NCBI RefSeq assembly: GCF_050157905.1
Contig: NZ_JBKIWZ010000001.1
Span: 620,001-684,000 of the forward strand
Length of the DNA stretch: 64,000 nt
DNA from: Pantoea sp050157905
GTDB taxonomy: Bacteria; Pseudomonadota; Gammaproteobacteria; Enterobacterales; Enterobacteriaceae
Reading direction: 5' to 3'
Shown here: piece after piece, positions 27,652 to 36,411 of the stretch
How positions within the stretch are numbered: position 1 is the stretch's first letter
Layout of the letters: each line of letters starts with the position of its first letter
Position numbers and translations under genes: made by a program
Notes under the pieces: generated by a model
The model's database searches: none
What the model was told of the DNA's origin: nothing
Seen by the model: the letters and a program-made list of their open reading frames with translations, nothing else

Positions 27652-30087
27652 ATGTCTATACGATCCTTTTTTGCATTGTTAATGCTGGCGCTGGTGGCGT
27701 TCACCCCGGCGCTGACGCTGGCCGCGGATGATACGGCCACTGCTGCTCAGGAACAGGATGCGGCGCCAAAGCTGAATGCCGCCGTTGAACTGCCGAAAAT
27801 GCAGAAAATCCTGGATAAAATCAAAAGCCAGGTGTCGGGCGATGCCGGTGAGAACAAACTGACTCAGCTCAATGAAATGGCACTGGAGCTGTCGGGTAAT
27901 GCCGATACGCTGGGTCAGGCGCTGGTGCCGGACCGCCAACAGGTGGATGCACAGTTGCAGGTGCTGGGCCCCGCGCCGAAAGCCGACAGCGGCGTCAAAG
28001 AGACGCCGGAAGTGACGCGTAAGCGTAATGCGCTGGAAAGTCAGAAAAGCAAGCTTGACGACCAGATTAAGCAGGCTGAAGGCATCAAAAATGGCGCGCT
28101 GACGCTCTCTTCGCAGATCGTTAACCTGCGTCGTGATCAGCTGAAAAGCCAGCTGGCGCTTAACTCCGGCACCATTCTGGGCGCGCGCTTCTGGTCGCCG
28201 CTGCTCAACAGTCAGGATCTCGACGGCGAAAAAATCGGTGAATTCCTGCAGGAGCTGCAGGACACCGCCGCGCTCTCCTGGGAGCCGGGCTGGCGCGCGG
28301 GCAGCATAATGTGGCTGCTGGCAGCGGTGCTGGTGATGACGGCGGGTCGCCGTTACGGCGAGGAGTTTCTCGCCTGGGTCAGCATTCACAAACTGCCGGA
28401 GGGGAAACTGCGCCGCAGCTTCCTGGCGGCGGCGATAGCCCTGACCACGCTGGTGGCGGTGGTGCTGACCTTCAACTTTATCGCGCTGGCCTTTACGCGT
28501 CGCGATGAGGTTTCTGAAAACGTGCAGGACTTTGTTGATCGGCTGGTGCAGCTCAGCGTCTTCTGTGGCCTGATAGCCGGACTGGGGCGCGCTTTTCTCT
28601 CGACCCGTCGCCCCAGCTGGCGATTGCCGACCATCTCCAATGAGGTGGCGACGGCATTAAAGCCTTTCCCTCCCATTACCGCTGTGCTGGTTTTTATTTT
28701 TCAGACGGTGGAAGCCTTTAACTACAGTGTTGGCACCAGTCTTAATACGACGATTTTTGCCAACGGTCTGACTGCACTGCTGATCGGCACCACCGCGCTG
28801 GCGATCAGCGTGCGGATTAATCGTGTTCGTCGTCGTATGACGCTGGCTGGCACCCCGCCAGAGGCGCGCTCCACGCTGGTCGGACTGATTCAGATGGGGC
28901 TGACGCTGACCGCCGTGGCCATCCTGGTGTCGCTGCTGATTGGTTACGTGACGCTGGCGCGCTTCCTGAGTTACGAGGTGATCTGGTGCGGCCTGCTGTT
29001 TGGCTCGTTCTACTTCCTCAGCCACCTGCTGAATGATGGCTGTGAGAGCTTTTTCTCGACCAGCAATGCGACCGGTCGTCGCATCCAGAACTCGCTGAAC
29101 ATCAATGAACGTCACCTGCAGCAGGCGGCCACGCTGCTGACAGCCATCGGGAAAACGTTTCTGGTGCTGGTGGTGGCGCTGGCGCTGGTCAACGGCACCT
29201 TTGCCTCTTCCACGCCGATTGAACTGCTGCAGAAGGTAATTGAGTTCTGGGGCGGTAAAGGCCTGGAGTCAATGAATATTGTCCCGGCACACATGGTTAA
29301 TGCGCTGATCTGCCTGATCGTCGGCATCTATGTGCTGCGTTCGGTGCGCCGCTGGCTCGATACCGATTTCCTGCCGAAAACCACGATGGATGTGGGGATG
29401 CGGGTGTCGCTGGTGACGCTGTTCAGCAACATCGGCTATGTGCTGATTATCCTGCTGACCCTGTCGATTATGGGACTGCAGTGGAATAAGCTGGCCTGGA
29501 TCGTCAGTGCGTTATCCGTCGGTATCGGTTTCGGCTTGCAGGAAATCGTGAAGAACTTTATCTCGGGTCTGATCCTGCTCACCGAGCGGCCGGTAAAAGT
29601 GGGTGATCTGGTCAGTATCAGCGGCATTGAAGGCGATATCCGGCGGATTAACGTGCGCGCCACGGAAATCCAGCTGGGCGATAAATCCACGGTCATCGTA
29701 CCAAACTCGCAGTTTATCTCGCAGAACGTGCGTAACGCGACGATGGGTAATGCGCAGGGTGTAGTAACGATCACTTTAACTTTCCCGCTTAACATCGATC
29801 CGGTGAAAGTGCGCGAAATCCTGCTGGATGTTTATAACGAAAACGAACGTATTCTGGATACGCCAGAACCCTCAGTGTCGTTTAAGGATCTGACGCAGCA
29901 GGGGATTGTGCTGAGCGTTACCGGAAACGTAGCGGGACAGCGGCAGATTTCAGGTGCCAAAAGCGACCTGCTGTTCGACATTCTGACGCGGTTGCGTAAA
30001 GAGGGCATTCTGCTCTCGACGCCGCAGACCATGATTATCGAGCGTCGTCAGCAGCCAGATGGGGAACCCGAAGAGAAGCGGGTTTAA
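27652..30087 (+). CDS. MscS-type mechanosensitive channel with DUF3772 domain
   Basis: An 811-residue inner-membrane protein. A signal peptide (to about TLAA, residue 25) is followed by a periplasmic coiled-coil-like DUF3772 domain (about 30–210). About ten membrane segments follow, then the MscS core. The pore helix and adjacent beta domain are clear: SALSVGIGFGLQEIVKNFISGLILLTERPVKVGDLVSI and then IVPNSQFISQNVRN. This is the architecture of large MscS paralogues such as YbiO or MscK, which release solutes after hypo-osmotic shock, but it is not a clear orthologue of either. It ends at a bidirectional terminator shared with the chitobiase gene. Confidence 0.9.
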   Translation: MSIRSFFALLMLALVAFTPALTLAADDTATAAQEQDAAPKLNAAVELPKMQKILDKIKSQVSGDAGENKLTQLNEMALELSGNADTLGQALVPDRQQVDAQLQVLGPAPKADSGVKETPEVTRKRNALESQKSKLDDQIKQAEGIKNGALTLSSQIVNLRRDQLKSQLALNSGTILGARFWSPLLNSQDLDGEKIGEFLQELQDTAALSWEPGWRAGSIMWLLAAVLVMTAGRRYGEEFLAWVSIHKLPEGKLRRSFLAAAIALTTLVAVVLTFNFIALAFTRRDEVSENVQDFVDRLVQLSVFCGLIAGLGRAFLSTRRPSWRLPTISNEVATALKPFPPITAVLVFIFQTVEAFNYSVGTSLNTTIFANGLTALLIGTTALAISVRINRVRRRMTLAGTPPEARSTLVGLIQMGLTLTAVAILVSLLIGYVTLARFLSYEVIWCGLLFGSFYFLSHLLNDGCESFFSTSNATGRRIQNSLNINERHLQQAATLLTAIGKTFLVLVVALALVNGTFASSTPIELLQKVIEFWGGKGLESMNIVPAHMVNALICLIVGIYVLRSVRRWLDTDFLPKTTMDVGMRVSLVTLFSNIGYVLIILLTLSIMGLQWNKLAWIVSALSVGIGFGLQEIVKNFISGLILLTERPVKVGDLVSISGIEGDIRRINVRATEIQLGDKSTVIVPNSQFISQNVRNATMGNAQGVVTITLTFPLNIDPVKVREILLDVYNENERILDTPEPSVSFKDLTQQGIVLSVTGNVAGQRQISGAKSDLLFDILTRLRKEGILLSTPQTMIIERRQQPDGEPEEKRV

Positions 30088-30090
30088 GGA

Positions 30091-30118
30091 AATAAGGCCG
30101 ACATCTGTCGGCCTTATT
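30091..30118. terminator. bidirectional terminator
   Basis: A perfect 13-bp stem (AATAAGGCCGACA/TGTCGGCCTTATT) with a 2-base centre lies between the convergent MscS-type and chitobiase genes. Confidence 0.88.
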
Positions 30119-30122
30119 TATG

Positions 30123-32813
30123 TTAAGGCGCTGGCACTTCGGCCAGTGCCTCTCCGGCGCTCTGCAGCGTTTCGATGCGACTGCTCCGCTGGCCGTCGCG
30201 GCTCACTGAACGGACTGACACGCCGCCACTGACCTGCGGTGGTCGGCGTACATCGTACCGCTGCCAGGTCGCGCCGTTGTCCACGCTGTACTCCAGCGCG
30301 ACACCCGGTAAGGCCACGTTCATCATTAAAACCCCATTGGCGATTTTTGCCCCCGGCAACGGCAGGCGATAGTCGATACCGGCTTTATCCAGCTTCATCA
30401 ATTCGCGCTGCCCCAGCAGATTGGCAAATCGCTGCCAGTCATGCAAACGTGCCTGCTGATCGACAAGATGTGTACTGCCGCCCGCGTACTCCTGTCCCAC
30501 CTGATAATCCCGCTCCCAGCTGGCACGATGCCAGCTGCGTTCCGCGACAGCTAAAAGGCGGGGGTAGAGCATATACTCCATTTGCGCATCCGTGCGTACG
30601 GTTTCGCTCCACAACTGTGCCGACATCCCATAGGCTCCGCTCCAGGGCTTCACAGATTTAGCACTGAATGCGTTCCCGTCCCGATCGACGGACGTTTCTG
30701 CATTCTGTGGCAGGTTATCAGGCGCGAAACCAAAAATTTTACGCTCATCGTTAAAACGGGTGCCCCAGTAGTAGCCGCGCTCCAGTGGATTCACTTCATA
30801 CGGAAAATCCAGATAGAGATAGTCAGGGCTGGAGATCACCACGTCATAACCTTTCTGAGCCCAGTCACTGGCACTGTCATAACCGCCCCAGTAGAGCGTA
30901 TCCCAGAAATTGACCCCCACTCGCGGTGTGGCAAAGGCGCTGGCATGGCTGACATCTTTCAAGCCATCCTGCCATGCCTGCATTTTGCCAATGCCGTGCC
31001 GGTTCACTATATCGCTGACGGCCAGGGCAAAATAGCCCGGCAGATGGGCCAGATTTTCCACTTTGCCGCTTTTCACCAGAGCCTGACAGACCGCGGATTT
31101 CTGCCACGGCAGATTTTCGTAGCGCTGGTCGCGCAGACCGGTGCCCGGTTTCGGATCGCGCCTGTCCGAATAGCCCGCACCCAGCCGGATATTTTTCGCT
31201 TCATCGCCGCCGAAATGCCAGACGGTGAGGGGCTGCCCGGCTTCCTGGTGCATGGCCTGGATGTCACCGATCACTTTATCAACGAAGCGTTGCGTGCTTT
31301 CAATGCAGGGATTCAGATAGCTGGTGCGGTCATAGAACTGGACAGAGGTCGTCTGCGAGTCATCCGTAGGGTCGATCAGACGATAGCGTGTCGCTTCTTC
31401 AGGTTTGCCTTCCGCCATCAGTCGCCGGTAGCGGGCCTCCATAGCGATGACGGCGGCGCGGGCATGAGCGGGCATATCGATTTCCGGGATCACCTGAATA
31501 TGCCGGGCCTGCGCATATTTCACTATCGCTATGTAATCGTCACGACTGAAATAGCCGCTGCCGTTGTTGTCGCTGAACGGGCCAGAGCCAAGCTGCGGTA
31601 GCAGACAGCGCTGCTCAGTCAGATCATGACAGCGTTTCGCGCCGACGTCAGTGAGCTCCGGTAAACCGGGAATGGCAATTCGCCAGCCCTCATCATCACT
31701 CAGATGGAAATGAAAGCGGTTCATCTTCCACGCCGCCATCTGGTCGAGCAGCCGTAACACGGCTTCTTTACTGTGAAAATTACGTGCGACATCCAGCAGT
31801 GCGCCACGCCAGGCAAAGCGGGGGGCATCATGCGCTTCAAGACTGGCTATCTGCGGCGCACCCTCACCGGGAACCAGCGAAAGAAGTGACATCAGGCCGT
31901 AGAAAGCTCCGGCTGCATCGTAGCCCGTGATACTGGCGCGGCGCGGGGTGATATCCAGTTCATAGGCACCTGATTTCGCCTGAATGCCGCTGAAGTGACC
32001 CGGTTTGGTCTGCGTCGTGATGGCGAATCCATCAGGCGTTTCTTTCAGGCCGAGCAGGGTCAGACGCTGTTTTACCGCCTCCACGGTTTCAGCGCTGAGC
32101 CCATTCAGCGTCAGGCTGACTCCCCGGCTGAGATCGGCATCGTGCGGGCGCAGCTTTACCTCCAGTGGCGTCGGGGTAATCTGACCCCGCAGTGCAGAAG
32201 CGGGAAGGGTAACAACATCACTGTTTTGCATAAAGCGGCTGGCAGGCTGCATCAGGATGTTGTGATCGTCGGCACTGCGTCGCCAGTGGTCGCCCAGCGG
32301 CAACACAAAACGACTGAGATCCTCATGATCGGTACTGGTAATAATTTTTGGGGTGGCCTCGCCAGCCGTGACATACCAGCGCGGCATCACATCGGTGATG
32401 AAAAGCTGCCAGTACTCATTAACGACAGGGATCTGTACCGACTGGCCAGCGCCAATGCCGGTGAACTTATCTGTGGGTTCGAGCCGGGTCAGGTCGCCAG
32501 TCAGATGCGTCATTTTAAACTGATCGTTGTCGACCCGCAGCGTCTGATGGACGTTGCTCATGTAGATTGCCCAGTGTCTGCTGTTCAGTGCGGAACCGTG
32601 ATTCGTCAGGGTAATCGTGGCACGGTTACAGGCGGCATAGTCGGCCCCCAGCGCGGCGCAGTCGGTGCCATGCAGAGCGGCCTGATTATCATTGACCTGA
32701 TAGGTCACGCCAAAGTCGCTGATCTGATTCACCACCTGTTGATCGGACAGGCTGGCATGGCCTGTGGCGGCCACGCCAAGCAGAGTCAGCGCGATGAGGC
32801 TTAACTTAAACAT
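30123..32813 (-). CDS. secreted beta-N-acetylhexosaminidase (chitobiase), GH20
   Basis: An 896-residue periplasmic or outer-membrane-directed chitobiase resembling the Serratia enzyme (about 885 residues). It cleaves GlcNAc from chitobiose and longer chitin oligomers. There is a signal peptide (to about TGHA, residue 20), then an N-terminal carbohydrate-binding-like domain (about 30–170), a GH20b domain (about 220–330), and the catalytic TIM barrel. The barrel starts with APRFAWRGALLDVARNF and carries the catalytic Asp–Glu pair in WHFGGDEAKN. A C-terminal immunoglobulin-like domain follows. It lies 46 bases downstream of chiP, so the two form an operon: the porin admits oligomers and the enzyme splits them. 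Confidence 0.93.
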   Translation of the reverse strand: MFKLSLIALTLLGVAATGHASLSDQQVVNQISDFGVTYQVNDNQAALHGTDCAALGADYAACNRATITLTNHGSALNSRHWAIYMSNVHQTLRVDNDQFKMTHLTGDLTRLEPTDKFTGIGAGQSVQIPVVNEYWQLFITDVMPRWYVTAGEATPKIITSTDHEDLSRFVLPLGDHWRRSADDHNILMQPASRFMQNSDVVTLPASALRGQITPTPLEVKLRPHDADLSRGVSLTLNGLSAETVEAVKQRLTLLGLKETPDGFAITTQTKPGHFSGIQAKSGAYELDITPRRASITGYDAAGAFYGLMSLLSLVPGEGAPQIASLEAHDAPRFAWRGALLDVARNFHSKEAVLRLLDQMAAWKMNRFHFHLSDDEGWRIAIPGLPELTDVGAKRCHDLTEQRCLLPQLGSGPFSDNNGSGYFSRDDYIAIVKYAQARHIQVIPEIDMPAHARAAVIAMEARYRRLMAEGKPEEATRYRLIDPTDDSQTTSVQFYDRTSYLNPCIESTQRFVDKVIGDIQAMHQEAGQPLTVWHFGGDEAKNIRLGAGYSDRRDPKPGTGLRDQRYENLPWQKSAVCQALVKSGKVENLAHLPGYFALAVSDIVNRHGIGKMQAWQDGLKDVSHASAFATPRVGVNFWDTLYWGGYDSASDWAQKGYDVVISSPDYLYLDFPYEVNPLERGYYWGTRFNDERKIFGFAPDNLPQNAETSVDRDGNAFSAKSVKPWSGAYGMSAQLWSETVRTDAQMEYMLYPRLLAVAERSWHRASWERDYQVGQEYAGGSTHLVDQQARLHDWQRFANLLGQRELMKLDKAGIDYRLPLPGAKIANGVLMMNVALPGVALEYSVDNGATWQRYDVRRPPQVSGGVSVRSVSRDGQRSSRIETLQSAGEALAEVPAP

Positions 32814-32859
32814 AGTGATTTATCCTTGCTGCTGTAAAAGAATCCGTCTGTTCCAGGCG

Positions 32860-34257
32860 TCAGAACAGCGTAAAAGGCGCGATAACCATAAATTTGATGT
32901 CTTTTTCGTCCTGGAAAATATTGCCGTAGCCCCCGCTGTAGCTGGGCAGATTGCTGTGATTGTCGTAACGGGTGTAGTGGAGCCTGAACTGCGTATCTTT
33001 CGCGCGGCCCTGCTGAATCTGATAAATCAGGTCCAGGTTCCAGGCGGACTCTTTCAGCCGCTGACGCTGGTCAACCGCAGGCAGCGCAGCGGGTCTGGCA
33101 TCCCAGCCCCAGACGTAAGAGGTGCCCACTTTCCAGCCCGCCAGCTGCCACGGAGCCAGGTCGAGCATCGCACCGGCAAAGATGGCCTTCTCGTTGTTGG
33201 CGTTCCAGTCTGAGCGGGCATCCCACCAGATATCCAGTCGTCCGTTGGAGCTGGCGTAGCCCGGTGTCATACGCTGAAGAAAGAAACCCTGATTGCCTTC
33301 GGCTTTGACCCAGGTGCCTTCAAGGCGCAGGTCAACCGGCCCGACGTTGTAACCCAGAGTAATCGCCTGCAACCAGGCCAGCCCATCATAGACATCACGA
33401 GGATTGGCCGCCCCGCCCGAAACTTTGTCGTGTGCGCCATAGAACTGATAGCTGGTGTTAAAGGCATTGCCGCCTGGCGTGGCTGACCAGGAGGCTTTGG
33501 CAAAATATTGATCCATGTAATCTGCGGCCTGGCCAAATGCGCCTTCCAGCACCAGATTATTTTTGAAATCATATTTCATGCCGAATGAATGCAGATAACG
33601 GACAGGCGTTTTGCTGTCTGCCTCGCGGAAATCGTATAAATCACGATACCAGGGGGCTTTATATTTATCGCTCCACATCCAGGAGAACGATAATTCTCCC
33701 GCTTCCTGAAAGTCATATCGTGCGCCGGTTTCCACGCCGCGATAAGTGCCGGGTAAAAAACTCCAGTGCGACGCAATCAGTGACTGGCCGGTTGGCTGAA
33801 TATAACCGGCGCGTAACCAGTAGTTTTTATAGTTAGCTTTCAGCGCAGCTTTGTAAAAAGATGCACCGCTGCTGTCGCCATTCCACTTTTCATCCCAGCG
33901 GGTCCGTGCCTTACTGAAGCCAATTTCGTTGGGTGCAGCGGGGCCGCTGTTGGTGAGCTCTGCGGCACCGTACAGGGCAACGTCCAGGCCGATTAACCCA
34001 GCGGCGTAGCCGGACGTATAGTCCAGATTAGTGTTGAGCGAGGCGTGATGTAAATTCGCCCGATATTCCCCGTGCGCATCGCTGGCGGGAGCGATCTCTT
34101 TACGGTCCCGCTGCCGCTGCCAGTAAAAGAGATTTCCTTTCAGCGACGCGTCTTCAATAAATCCGGACGCGCAAACCGGTAACGAACTTATTGCAGTCAG
34201 CGCGAAGGTTGCCGCCATTATTTCCATTAACGCGAACCCGTAATGAATGTTTCGCAT
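32860..34257 (-). CDS. chiP: chitoporin, OprD/ChiP family
   Basis: A 465-residue outer-membrane porin for chitooligosaccharides, close to E. coli ChiP (468). A signal peptide is followed by SGFIEDASLKGNLFYWQRQRDR, typical for OprD/ChiP porins. The protein ends in Phe (VIAPFTLF), the usual outer-membrane beta-barrel signal. The start at 34257 follows CAGGGAGGAATAGTG; an in-frame ATG 36 bases upstream would spoil the signal peptide. In E. coli chiP is silenced by the sRNA ChiX, which pairs with the leader; the Shine–Dalgarno sequence here contains GAGGAAT, complementary to the ChiX seed as I recall it. Confidence 0.9.
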   Translation of the reverse strand: MRNIHYGFALMEIMAATFALTAISSLPVCASGFIEDASLKGNLFYWQRQRDRKEIAPASDAHGEYRANLHHASLNTNLDYTSGYAAGLIGLDVALYGAAELTNSGPAAPNEIGFSKARTRWDEKWNGDSSGASFYKAALKANYKNYWLRAGYIQPTGQSLIASHWSFLPGTYRGVETGARYDFQEAGELSFSWMWSDKYKAPWYRDLYDFREADSKTPVRYLHSFGMKYDFKNNLVLEGAFGQAADYMDQYFAKASWSATPGGNAFNTSYQFYGAHDKVSGGAANPRDVYDGLAWLQAITLGYNVGPVDLRLEGTWVKAEGNQGFFLQRMTPGYASSNGRLDIWWDARSDWNANNEKAIFAGAMLDLAPWQLAGWKVGTSYVWGWDARPAALPAVDQRQRLKESAWNLDLIYQIQQGRAKDTQFRLHYTRYDNHSNLPSYSGGYGNIFQDEKDIKFMVIAPFTLF

Positions 34258-34480
34258 CACTATTCCTCCCTGAATGAAATAAAAACTTATCATTAAACGA
34301 ATATCCGACTGCCGATAACGTATTTTTCGCGACGCGAATTATCAATTATGGAAATGACGTTTTGTGAAGGGCTAAGCAGAATCTGATAAGAGGAAATAAA
34401 GCAGGTGTAATCTGGGAAAAGGGGTTAACTATTTGGTGAAGTTGTTATTAATGAATAACACTTTCAGGGAGGGGAAATCA

Positions 34481-34504
34481 AAAGGCCCGGTCGGGGCATC
34501 CGGG
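34481..34504 (-). terminator. dld terminator
   Basis: On the minus strand, CCCGG...CCGGG followed by CCTTTTGATTT forms an intrinsic terminator about 50 bases after dld. A second, stronger hairpin (GCAGCCTGCTTATCTGAGCAGGCTG, in halves) lies between it and the stop. Confidence 0.65.
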
Positions 34505-34552
34505 TGTATTGCGGACAGCCTGCTCAGATAAGCAGGCTGCCTGATGATGCGG

Positions 34553-36256
34553 TTAAACCTGTTTAACCGCCCATCCTTTTTGCTTACTGGTTTTGCCGAT
34601 GCCGGGGTTGAAGCTGTTAGTCGGATCGAGCTGACGATAGAAGGCTGCCAGCTGCGGTTTTGCCTGATAAAGATGACCGACGTTATGTTCGGCAGGGTAT
34701 TCCGCGCCGCGCGCCTGAAGAATGTCCAGCATCTGCGCTTTCAGCGCATGCACATCAACCCCTTTTCTGACGATGTAGTCCTGATGGAAGACGTGACAGA
34801 AGAAGTGGCCGTAGTAGAGGCGATGGCTGAGTGAAGAACGGATCCCGTCAGGCAGGTTTTCAAACCAGTCAGCGTCGTTCCGGCGCAGGGCAATGTCCAG
34901 CGCCAGAATGTCCTCTACCTCATCGGCATGCACAGCGTGATAGCGCACAGCCGCGCCCGCCGCCGCGAAGCGATGCAGAAAGGCATGCGCCCCCTCTTTC
35001 CCTTCACACTCAAAGAACTCGCCGCCACCCTCGCGGAAGTAGTCGCGCAGATAGTTTCGCGCTTCCGCCACCCCCTCGCCGGACATCTTCAGCATCAGAT
35101 GATGTTCATATTTGTCACGATACTGCTTCATGCGTTTGGGCAGATGCGCCGGGAACAGTCGGCTCAGGCGCTGCAGCACCCGGTCGGTGAAGTGTGGTTT
35201 AACGAAAGCGAGTTTGTTCAGCCAGGCATCAACCCGTCCCTTCAGCGTGAAAAACAGCGGCATTTTGTCGGTGCCCAGCGTGTCAATCATCAGGAAGGTA
35301 TCTTTGCCGTAGACTTCTGCAATGTCGTAGCAGTCCCGATGCATATATTCACCGGCCACGGGCAGATGGGTAAAGTGGGCCAGGATATGACGGCGGAGAT
35401 CGGTGAGGACGCCGGGGTCATTGGTGCCGATGTAAAAGACCTGCTGCTGGGGTTCGCTGGCAAAGGTATCCAGTCGCACGGCAAAGACCGCCAGCTTTCC
35501 GGCACAGCCGGACGCCTCGAACAGACGTCGCGTATCCGCATTGTAGCGAGCGGGGGTATCAGCATCGACCTCCCGGACCCGATCGGCGTAGTCGTGATCG
35601 GAAGCATGACGGCCATCATGCTGTACGTCGCCAGGCTGCCAGCGATCGTCATCCAGCCGTCCCAGAATCTCCTCCGGCGAGCTGCCCAGATCGATGCCGA
35701 GATGATTCACCAGCTTCAGTTTTCCGCTGGCGTCGATCTGCGCAAACAGCGCCATTTCGCTGTAGGCCGGGCCGCGCTTAATCAGCGAGCCGCCGGAGTT
35801 ATTGCAGATGCCACCCAGTACCGAGGCACCAATGCAGGAGGAGCCAATAACCGAGTGCGGTTCACGCCCCAGTGGCTTCAGCACTTTTTCCAGCTGATAG
35901 AGCGTGCTGCCGGGAAACGCCAGCACCTGCTGGCCATTGTCGATCAGCTGAAGTTTGTCGAGCCGCAGGGTGCTGATAATCACCAGCGGACGATCGTAGT
36001 CGTTGCCGTGCGGCGTGGAGCCCTCGGTCAGGCCGGTGTTTGCCGCCTGCATCAGAATAATTACATCGGCTTTCACCAGCGTTTGCAGTACCCGCCAGAG
36101 CTCCAGCAGGGTGCCAGGGAACACCACGGCCAGCGCGTCACCGTCACCGGAGCGAAAGCCTTTGCGATAGCGGGCGGTCTGTTCAGGTTCCGTCAGCAGA
36201 TGGGCAGGGCCGACCAGACGACGCAGGTCAGAAAGCAGGGCAGAGGTTGATGTCAT
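34553..36256 (-). CDS. dld: quinone-dependent D-lactate dehydrogenase
   Basis: A 567-residue FAD-dependent peripheral membrane enzyme that oxidises D-lactate to pyruvate and passes electrons to quinone (E. coli Dld has 571 residues). The PCMH-type FAD domain covers about 1–270, with MQAANTGLTEGSTPHGNDYDRP and GGICNNSGGSLIKRGPAYSE. The membrane-binding/cap domain has KYEHHLMLKMSGEG, and the C-terminus is EHNVGHLYQAKP...LDPTNSFNPGIGKTSK. The start at 36256 follows AAGGGAATTGCTC. It is divergent from bglX, as in E. coli. Confidence 0.96.
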   Translation of the reverse strand: MTSTSALLSDLRRLVGPAHLLTEPEQTARYRKGFRSGDGDALAVVFPGTLLELWRVLQTLVKADVIILMQAANTGLTEGSTPHGNDYDRPLVIISTLRLDKLQLIDNGQQVLAFPGSTLYQLEKVLKPLGREPHSVIGSSCIGASVLGGICNNSGGSLIKRGPAYSEMALFAQIDASGKLKLVNHLGIDLGSSPEEILGRLDDDRWQPGDVQHDGRHASDHDYADRVREVDADTPARYNADTRRLFEASGCAGKLAVFAVRLDTFASEPQQQVFYIGTNDPGVLTDLRRHILAHFTHLPVAGEYMHRDCYDIAEVYGKDTFLMIDTLGTDKMPLFFTLKGRVDAWLNKLAFVKPHFTDRVLQRLSRLFPAHLPKRMKQYRDKYEHHLMLKMSGEGVAEARNYLRDYFREGGGEFFECEGKEGAHAFLHRFAAAGAAVRYHAVHADEVEDILALDIALRRNDADWFENLPDGIRSSLSHRLYYGHFFCHVFHQDYIVRKGVDVHALKAQMLDILQARGAEYPAEHNVGHLYQAKPQLAAFYRQLDPTNSFNPGIGKTSKQKGWAVKQV

Positions 36257-36411
36257 GAGCAATTCCCTTGTCTTATCAGTGCGTCTTAACTGTAGCACGG
36301 CAACTCCCCTCAACGCAGTGTGACAGCGGCAGCTACCTGCTATTCTCATCTTGTGGCACACTGCCGTCTGTTTATTCGATATTGCGCAGTTACTTAAGAG
36401 AACCCAACCTG

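Noticed and set aside
30582..31601. 339-codon open frame antisense to the chitobiase gene
   Set aside because: Shadow of the GH20 catalytic domain; no independent protein features.
34928..36250. 440-codon open frame antisense to dld
   Set aside because: Same reason: a shadow of the conserved dld coding frame.
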